Part shown: piece after piece, positions 58,749-63,814 of the stretch
How the letters are laid out: the number at the start of each line of letters is the position of its first letter
Numbering within the stretch: position 1 is the first letter of the stretch
From: Burkholderiales bacterium
GTDB lineage: Bacteria; Pseudomonadota; Gammaproteobacteria; Burkholderiales; Usitatibacteraceae
Length of the DNA: 63,814 nucleotides
Assembly (NCBI GenBank): GCA_026125445.1
Contig: JAHCLE010000003.1
Location: 1-63,814, forward strand
Direction of reading: 5' to 3'
Notes under the pieces: model-generated
The model's input: the letters and a program-made list of their open reading frames with translations, nothing else
What the model was told of the DNA's origin: nothing
Databases searched by the model: none
Made by a program: the position numbers and the translations under genes

Positions 58749-59702
58749 ATGAACCCCTTGACCCGCATCCTCGGCCTCTCGGCCCTGACTTTCCTCTCGT
58801 TCGCCGCCCTGGCGCAGTCTCCGGGCCGCCCGCTGAAGATCGTGATGCCGTTCGCGGCCGGGGGCGCCTCGGACGCCGTCGCCCGCGTGGTGGCTCCCGC
58901 GCTCGCGGCACGAATCGGCGCGCCCGTCGTCGTGGAAAACCAGCCCGGCGCGCAAGGAGCGATCGCGGGCCAGGCCGTGGCGGCCGCTCCCGCCGACGGC
59001 CACACCATCCTCTATGCCGTCAGCGCCACCGCCGCGCTTCCGGTCGTGACCAGGACCCCCTACGACATGGCCAGGGACTTCGCGCCCGTCAGCACGATGG
59101 GAACCTACGAGTTCGGGATGTTCGTCAGCGCAAGGCTGCCGGTGAAGACGGTGCAGGAGTTCGTGGCGTACGCGAAGGCCCGTCCCGGAACGTTGAACTA
59201 CGCGACGCTGAACGTCGGGGAGCAATACGCCGCGGCCCGGTTCATGCAGGCCACGGGCATCCGGATGACGAGGGTGCCGTACCGCACCCTGGCGCAAATC
59301 GTTCCCGACCTGGCCGGCGGCGAGGTGCACGTGAATTTCGGGCCCATCGTCAACGGGATCGCGTTCGCGAAGGACGGCCGGACGCACATCCTCGCGACGC
59401 TCGGCCGCGGCCGCTCGGCGCTGCTGCCGGACGTGCCCACGATGGGCGAGGCGGGCTTTCCGGAGGTGGAGTTCGAGTCGGTGCAGATGCTGTTCGTCCC
59501 TTCGCGGACACCCCCCGGAGTGGTGGAGCGGCTGTCGCGCGAGGTGAACGCGGCTCTGGAGGACCCCGGGGTGCGCGCAAGGCTCGAGAAGCTGTCGCTG
59601 CGCGTGCAAGGCAGCTCGCCGGCCGCGCTCCACCAGGCGCAGGTGGCGGCCGACGCGGCCTGGTCCCGCCTCGCCCGAGATTACCCGCTGGGGGGCGAAT
59701 GA
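58749..59702 (+). CDS. Tripartite tricarboxylate transporter substrate-binding protein (Bug/TctC)
   Basis: 317 residues with GGGAGG 11 bases before ATG. Signal peptide (RILGLSALTFLSFAALAQ), then the Bug pattern: PLKIVMPFAAGGASDAVARVV, VVENQPGAQGAIAGQAV, DGHTILYA, RVPYRTLAQIVPDLAGGEVHVNFG and a C-terminal WSRLARDYPLGGE. It is divergent from a LysR regulator and overlaps the amidohydrolase start (ATGA), making a capture-and-degrade cassette for a carboxylate. Sequence divergence from the TTT gene at 30545 shows that they are not recent duplicates. Confidence 0.92.
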   Translation: MNPLTRILGLSALTFLSFAALAQSPGRPLKIVMPFAAGGASDAVARVVAPALAARIGAPVVVENQPGAQGAIAGQAVAAAPADGHTILYAVSATAALPVVTRTPYDMARDFAPVSTMGTYEFGMFVSARLPVKTVQEFVAYAKARPGTLNYATLNVGEQYAAARFMQATGIRMTRVPYRTLAQIVPDLAGGEVHVNFGPIVNGIAFAKDGRTHILATLGRGRSALLPDVPTMGEAGFPEVEFESVQMLFVPSRTPPGVVERLSREVNAALEDPGVRARLEKLSLRVQGSSPAALHQAQVAADAAWSRLARDYPLGGE

Positions 59703-60685
59703 CCGGGCGCGGGCTGATCGACATCCACCACCATTTCGTTCCGCCCTTCTACCTGGAGGAAAACCGCGAGGCGATCGTCGAATCCTGGGGAGGCAAGCTG
59801 AGCCCGCCCTGGTCCTCGTGGACTCCCGAGAAGTCGATCGAAGCCATGGATCGCAACGGGATATCGAGAGCGATCCTCTCGCTCAGCTCTCCGGGCGTCT
59901 GGGTCGGGGACGCCTCCGGTGTGCGCAAGCTGGCGCGGCGGGTCAACGAATACGGGGCCGGCCTGGGAAGGGACCACCCCGGCCGTTACGGACTGTTCGC
60001 GTCGGTGCCGCTTCCGGACACCGAGGGCAGCCTGCGGGAGATCGAGCACGCCCTCGACGTCCTGAAGGCCGACGGCATCGCCTTGCTGACGAGCTACGAG
60101 GGCAAGTGGCTCGGCGACGAGTCTTACCGCCCCGTCCTGGACGAACTGGACCGGAGGGGGGCCGTCGTGTTCGTGCACCCCACGGTGCCCCGGAGCTGCC
60201 GGACTCTGCTGCCGGGCGTTCCTCCCGTGGTGACGGAGATTCCCCAGGACACTTCCCGCGCCATCGCGAACCTCCTCTATTCGGGCACGCTGTCACGCTG
60301 CCGCAAGATCCGCTTCATCTTCACCCATGCCGGCGGGGCGATGCCGATCACCTACGGGCGAATGGTCCAGTTCGCGCCCAAGGAACTTGCCCGGGACGCG
60401 CCGGAAGGAATCGCATTCGAGATCGGGCGCCACCACTACGACATCGCGGCCACGGCACATGCGCCGGCTATCGCCGCACTCAGGAGCCTGGTGCCGGCGT
60501 CGCAGGTGCTGTTCGGCACCGACAGCCCTTTCGCGCCCGCCGAGTCGACGGTTGCCGGTATGCGGAATGTGGGCTTCTCCGATCGGGAGCTGCGCGCGAT
60601 CGGCCGGGGCAACTCGCTTTCGCTCCTGCGGCGGGCCGACCGTGAACCCGCGCCCTTCGGGGGTGCGATCACGGTCCCCGGGTAA
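59699..60685 (+). CDS. Amidohydrolase-2 family metal-dependent hydrolase/decarboxylase (ACMSD-like)
   Basis: 328 residues. Metal and catalytic motifs: DIHHHF near the start (HxH), VVFVHPT (His), RFIFTHAGGAMP (His) and LFGTDSPFAP (Asp). This is the ACMSD-like branch that decarboxylates or hydrolyses aromatic and carboxylic acids. It begins in the TTT stop codon. Its C-terminal coding region holds one copy of an 18-base sequence repeated 136 bases further on (60737-60754). Confidence 0.9.
   Translation: MTGRGLIDIHHHFVPPFYLEENREAIVESWGGKLSPPWSSWTPEKSIEAMDRNGISRAILSLSSPGVWVGDASGVRKLARRVNEYGAGLGRDHPGRYGLFASVPLPDTEGSLREIEHALDVLKADGIALLTSYEGKWLGDESYRPVLDELDRRGAVVFVHPTVPRSCRTLLPGVPPVVTEIPQDTSRAIANLLYSGTLSRCRKIRFIFTHAGGAMPITYGRMVQFAPKELARDAPEGIAFEIGRHHYDIAATAHAPAIAALRSLVPASQVLFGTDSPFAPAESTVAGMRNVGFSDRELRAIGRGNSLSLLRRADREPAPFGGAITVPG
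60601..60618 (+). repeat. 18-base direct repeat, copy A (inside the amidohydrolase gene)
   Basis: CGGCCGGGGCAACTCGCT at 60601-60618 encodes part of the amidohydrolase C-terminus. An identical 18 bases occur at 60737-60754. Confidence 0.85.
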
Positions 60686-60696
60686 CCGTCCCCGAG

Positions 60697-60733
60697 TCAG
60701 CCCGGCAGGACGATGCGCGAGGCGCCCCCGCCC
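60697..60733 (-). repeat. 37-base copy of the htpG 3' end
   Basis: Identical at 36 of 37 positions to 62974-63010, the stop codon and last codons of htpG; on the minus strand it still reads GGGASRIVLPG-stop. It lies 2.2 kb from its source, on the far side of the GGDEF-EAL gene, and has no upstream coding sequence. It is a duplicated fragment, not a functional gene. Confidence 0.85.
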
Positions 60734-60736
60734 GGT

Positions 60737-60754
60737 CGGCCGGGGCAACTCGCT
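60737..60754 (+). repeat. 18-base direct repeat, copy B
   Basis: Identical to 60601-60618. Begins three bases after the htpG-end fragment and ends at the first base of the minus-strand GGDEF-EAL stop codon (60754), so the intergenic stretch is built almost wholly of sequence copied from neighbours. Confidence 0.85.
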
Positions 60755-62847
60755 CAAGCGGCGTCGCGGGTGGCCCAGGACTCGCGGAAGGCCCCGGCCG
60801 GGAGGGGCCGGCCATGCAGGTATCCCTGGAGGGCGACGCAGCCGGCGTGGGCGAGGAACTCGGCCTGCGCCGGCGTCTCGACGCCTTCGGCGATGAGCTC
60901 CAGGCCGAGGCTGCGAGCCAGCGTCACGACGGTGCGGATTATCGCCTCGTCTCCGGGGCTGCGCCCGATGCCCGCGACGAACGCGCGGTCGATCTTGACC
61001 CGGCCGATGGGCAGCATCTTCAGGTACGAAAGCGACGAGTAACCCGTGCCGAAGTCGTCCACCGCGAGGCGGATGCCCATGCGGCGCAGCTTCTCGAGCA
61101 CGGACAGGGTTTCGTCGACCGCCATGATCACCGATTCCGTGATCTCGAGCTCGAGGCGGTCGGCGGTGAGGCCCGTCTCCGCGAGGATGGCGCCGACCCG
61201 ATCCAGGATGTCCGGGCGCTCGACCTGCCGCACGGAGACGTTGACCGAGACTTTCGGGAGCCGGAAGCCCTCGAGGTCCCACGCGGCCAGCTGCCGGCAC
61301 GCCTCGCGCAGCACCCACTCGCCGAGGTCGACGATGATCCCCGTTTCCTCGGCGATCGGGATGAAGCGCGCCGGGGAGACCGGCCCGAGCTCCTCGCAGG
61401 TCCAGCGCGCCAGCGCCTCCGCGCCGATGAGCCGCCCGGTCGGCCCGTCCACCTGGGGCTGGTAGTCGAGCCGCAGCCCGCCTTCGACGATCGAGCGGCG
61501 AAGCTGGCGCTCGAGGCGCAGGCGCTCGGTGGCATAGGCCGTCATCTCGGGCTCGTAGAAGCGGCTCGCGTTGGGGCCGGCCGCCTTGGCCCGGTACATG
61601 GCGGTCTCGGCGTTTCGCACCAGCGCGTCGACCGTGCGGCCGTCGCCGGGGAAGAGGCTCGCGCCGACGGTCGCCGAGAGCATGAGGTCGTTGTCCCCGA
61701 CCAGGAACGGCGGCCCGAACTGCGCGAGCATCTCCGCGACGATGGCCTGCGTCTCGGGGATGCCGTGCACGCCCTCCACCAGGCAGACGAATTCGTCGCC
61801 GCCGGGCCGGGCCACCACGTCCGCGGGTTGCATCTGCCGCGCGAGGCGCCCCGCCGCCAGCCGCAGGAGCTCGTCGCCGACCGCGTGCCCCAGGGAGTCG
61901 TTGATCGCCTTGAAGCGGTCCAGGTCGATGAAGAGCACGGCGAGCTGGCCGCCGCCCTGCTCCGCACGCCGGATCGCGGCGTCGAGCTTTTCGTCGAAGG
62001 CGAAGCGGTTGGGCAGGCCGGTGAGCGGATCGTGGCGCGCGAGATGGTCCAGGCGCGACTCCGCCGCGCGCCGCTCCGCGACCTCGCCCTCGAGGCTGCG
62101 GTTGGCTTCCTCGAGCTCGCGCGTGCGCAGCCGCACGCGCGCATCGAGGTCGCGGTTGGCATCCTGCAGCTCGGATTCCTGCCGGTCCAGGATGGCGTGC
62201 GCGCGGCGCACCACGGCGAACTGCGCGAGGTAGAGAAGACCCAGGATCGCGAGCACGCCGCCGGCGATCCACCACAGCGTCTGGCGCAGGTAGGCGAGGA
62301 AGGGCGTGACGTCCTGGTAGAGCTCGAAGACGCCCTCGATCGCGCCGCCCTCGCCGCGGATGGGTACGTAGCTGGAGATGAGATCGAGGTCCGAGAGCGC
62401 GCCCTCGAAGGCATCGAAGCTGTTGCGGTGCGTGAGCTCGGATGCGGCGTGGCCACCGAGGGCACGGCGGAACCCGGCGTTGGCGCCCTTGTCCTCGCCG
62501 ATCTGCCGCGCGTCGCTCGAGTAGACCGTGAGGCCCGCGCGGTTGTAGACCTTGGCCTTGACGACTTCCGTGTCGCGCATCTGGGCCGTGACCTCGGCGT
62601 GGAGGCGGGCGGTCTCGGGGGCGTTTCGAAGCGACCCGGCGTCGCGCGCGCCCTCCCGGCGCAGGAACTCGCCGTACCGCGGCCAGAGCGTGTTGCGGAA
62701 GACCTGCGTCATCGCGACGTTGCGGTCTTCCGCCATGGCCACGAGCTGCGCCACCGACAGCGAGTAGTAGAAGTACCCCAGCACGCCGCCGGCCACGAGG
62801 ATCAGCGCCAGGCTGAGGGTCGAGAAATAGCGCGAGAGGTTGAACAT
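60754..62847 (-). CDS. Membrane GGDEF-EAL protein (cyclic-di-GMP cyclase/phosphodiesterase)
   Basis: 697 residues from MFNLSRYFSTLSL, a start that places the first membrane helix (about 10-27) at the N-terminus; a periplasmic sensor region and a second helix (about 195-217) follow, then a coiled coil (LRTRELEEANRSLEGEVAER). The GGDEF domain has an intact RPGGDEF motif (about 350) and HDPLTGLPNR; the EAL domain has IGAEALARW (about 477), ITESVIMAV, VDDFGTGYSS and IAEGVET, so both activities are possible. It is flanked by copied pieces of htpG and the amidohydrolase gene, which suggests later insertion. Confidence 0.92.
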   Translation of the reverse strand: MFNLSRYFSTLSLALILVAGGVLGYFYYSLSVAQLVAMAEDRNVAMTQVFRNTLWPRYGEFLRREGARDAGSLRNAPETARLHAEVTAQMRDTEVVKAKVYNRAGLTVYSSDARQIGEDKGANAGFRRALGGHAASELTHRNSFDAFEGALSDLDLISSYVPIRGEGGAIEGVFELYQDVTPFLAYLRQTLWWIAGGVLAILGLLYLAQFAVVRRAHAILDRQESELQDANRDLDARVRLRTRELEEANRSLEGEVAERRAAESRLDHLARHDPLTGLPNRFAFDEKLDAAIRRAEQGGGQLAVLFIDLDRFKAINDSLGHAVGDELLRLAAGRLARQMQPADVVARPGGDEFVCLVEGVHGIPETQAIVAEMLAQFGPPFLVGDNDLMLSATVGASLFPGDGRTVDALVRNAETAMYRAKAAGPNASRFYEPEMTAYATERLRLERQLRRSIVEGGLRLDYQPQVDGPTGRLIGAEALARWTCEELGPVSPARFIPIAEETGIIVDLGEWVLREACRQLAAWDLEGFRLPKVSVNVSVRQVERPDILDRVGAILAETGLTADRLELEITESVIMAVDETLSVLEKLRRMGIRLAVDDFGTGYSSLSYLKMLPIGRVKIDRAFVAGIGRSPGDEAIIRTVVTLARSLGLELIAEGVETPAQAEFLAHAGCVALQGYLHGRPLPAGAFRESWATRDAA

Positions 62848-62939
62848 GGGGGCGGAGGCGGAGTGCCACCGGCGCGGCACGCGCGCACGCCCCCATTCTC
62901 GGGCCTGCCCGGCCGCCAGACTTGCTCGCGCTCAAGGAA

Positions 62940-62965
62940 CCTTCCGGGAGGCGGGCCCCGGAAGG
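62940..62965 (-). terminator. Hairpin downstream of htpG
   Basis: CCTTCCGGG and CCCGGAAGG form a perfect 9-base stem around eight bases, 9 bases beyond the htpG stop codon. No T-run follows; still the best terminator candidate for htpG. Confidence 0.5.
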
Positions 62966-62973
62966 ATCCCGCA

Positions 62974-63814
62974 TCAGCCCGGCAGGACGATGCGCAAGGC
63001 GCCCCCGCCCAGGTCGAGCATGAGCGCGTTGATGCGGCGCACGAACGCGGCCGGATCGTCGAGGCTGCCGCCCTCGGCCAGCAGCGCCTGGTCGAAGAGC
63101 ACGCTGGCCCAGTCGTCGAACTTCGCCTCCTCGCGCTTGAGGCGCTCGATCACCGGGTGCCCGGGATTGATCTCCAGGATGGGCTTCGAGGCCGGCGCGC
63201 CCTGCCCCGCCGCCTTGAGCAGGCGTGCGAGGTTGCCGCTGGGGTCGTGCTCGTCGGCCACGAGGCAGGCGGGGGACTCCGTGAGGCGGTGCGTGACGCG
63301 CACCTCCTTCACCCGCTCGGCGAGGCTCGCCTTGATGCGGTCGGTGAGCCCCTTGAGCTCGGCCGACTCGCGCTCGATCGCCTTCTTCTCGGCCTCGTCC
63401 TCGAGCTTGCCCAGGTCGAGGCCGCCGCGGGCGACGGACTCCAGCGGCTTGCCGCCGAATTCCGCGAGGTGGCTCACCACCCACTCGTCGACGCGGTCCG
63501 AGAGGAGCAGCACCTCGATGCCCTTCTTGCGGAACACCTCCAGGTGCGGGCTGTTCCTCGCCGCGTTGAAGGTGTCGGCCGTGACGTAGTAGATCGCCTC
63601 CTGGCCTTCCTTCATGCGCGCCACGTAGTCGGCGAGCGAGACCGCCTCTTCCGCGTTGTCCGCGTGGGTGGAGGCGAGGCGCAGCAGCCCCGCGATCCTC
63701 TCCTGGTTGGCGAAGTCCTCGCCCACGCCTTCCTTGAGCACGCGGCCGAAGGCCTTCCAGAAGGCGGCGTACTTCTCCTTGTCGTTCTCCGCCAGGCCCT
63801 CGAGGAGCCCCAGC
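62974..63814 (-). CDS. htpG: HtpG (Hsp90) chaperone, C-terminal part (5' end beyond window)
   Basis: About 280 residues remain; the frame is open to the window edge. The visible middle and C-terminal domains have [79 protein letters not shown] [11 protein letters not shown], and [15 protein letters not shown], all typical of bacterial Hsp90. The protein ends [14 protein letters not shown]. HtpG is an ATP-dependent chaperone. A copy of its last 37 bases is present at 60697-60733. Confidence 0.93.
   Translation of the reverse strand, partial: LGLLEGLAENDKEKYAAFWKAFGRVLKEGVGEDFANQERIAGLLRLASTHADNAEEAVSLADYVARMKEGQEAIYYVTADTFNAARNSPHLEVFRKKGIEVLLLSDRVDEWVVSHLAEFGGKPLESVARGGLDLGKLEDEAEKKAIERESAELKGLTDRIKASLAERVKEVRVTHRLTESPACLVADEHDPSGNLARLLKAAGQGAPASKPILEINPGHPVIERLKREEAKFDDWASVLFDQALLAEGGSLDDPAAFVRRINALMLDLGGGALRIVLPG

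Noticed and set aside
1..63814. tRNA, rRNA, CRISPR array, insertion sequence or replication origin
   Set aside because: No cloverleaf-like sequence, no regular spacer repeats, no transposase-like protein and no inverted-repeat-bounded element were seen on either strand.

Overview
The window is GC-rich, densely packed bacterial chromosome. CopK-type copper proteins, several tripartite tricarboxylate transporter (TTT/Bug) binding proteins and CaiB/BaiF CoA-transferases point to a betaproteobacterium, probably Burkholderiales-like. This is inferred from gene content only: there is no rRNA gene in the window, and I saw no tRNA or CRISPR array.

Region 1 (1-22.5 kb) is a copper-handling island. 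It holds the end of a CusA-type RND pump, a DUF411 protein, DsbB and a DsbA-like protein, a CopK protein, a CusRS-type two-component system, a TolC-family channel, two multicopper oxidases, a cupredoxin, two CusF-like chaperones, a CopA-type P-ATPase, a porin, a second CopK and a Met-rich secreted protein. A small periplasmic family of unknown function occurs twice intact and once as a truncated remnant. Together these genes would sense periplasmic copper, bind and oxidise it, and export it from cytoplasm and periplasm. Two methyltransferases, an HD-GYP protein and two hypotheticals are interspersed.

Region 2 (22.5-35.6 kb) is catabolic and transport-related. It contains an enoyl-CoA hydratase, a cysteine-dioxygenase-like cupin, two CoA-transferases, a BrnT/CopG toxin-antitoxin pair, an OPT transporter broken by a one-base frameshift, an FAD-linked oxidase, a TTT binding protein, a LacI regulator, an IlvD/Edd dehydratase and an FAD oxidoreductase.

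Region 3 (35.6-43.4 kb) holds a P2-type cation ATPase, a glutaredoxin fused to a CcdA-like membrane domain, a fused binding-protein/permease of the glycine-betaine ABC type, a Ca2+/H+ antiporter and an aminotransferase.

Region 4 (43.5-52.1 kb) is the most unusual part. A TIR-TPR membrane protein meets tail-to-tail an overlapping SIR2-TIR / STAND-ATPase-TPR operon. That operon is divergent from a TPR-SLOG-class III nucleotide cyclase. TIR, SIR2, STAND, SLOG and cyclase domains are recurrent parts of nucleotide-signalling and anti-phage systems, and this combination is my best candidate for an undescribed system.

Region 5 (52.1-63.8 kb) holds an ABC-F ATPase, a DUF3014 protein, a TPR lipoprotein, a methyltransferase/TlpA pair, an OB-fold protein, a LysR/TTT/amidohydrolase cassette, a GGDEF-EAL protein and the 3' part of htpG. 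The junction next to the GGDEF-EAL gene is a patchwork of sequence copied from both flanking genes.
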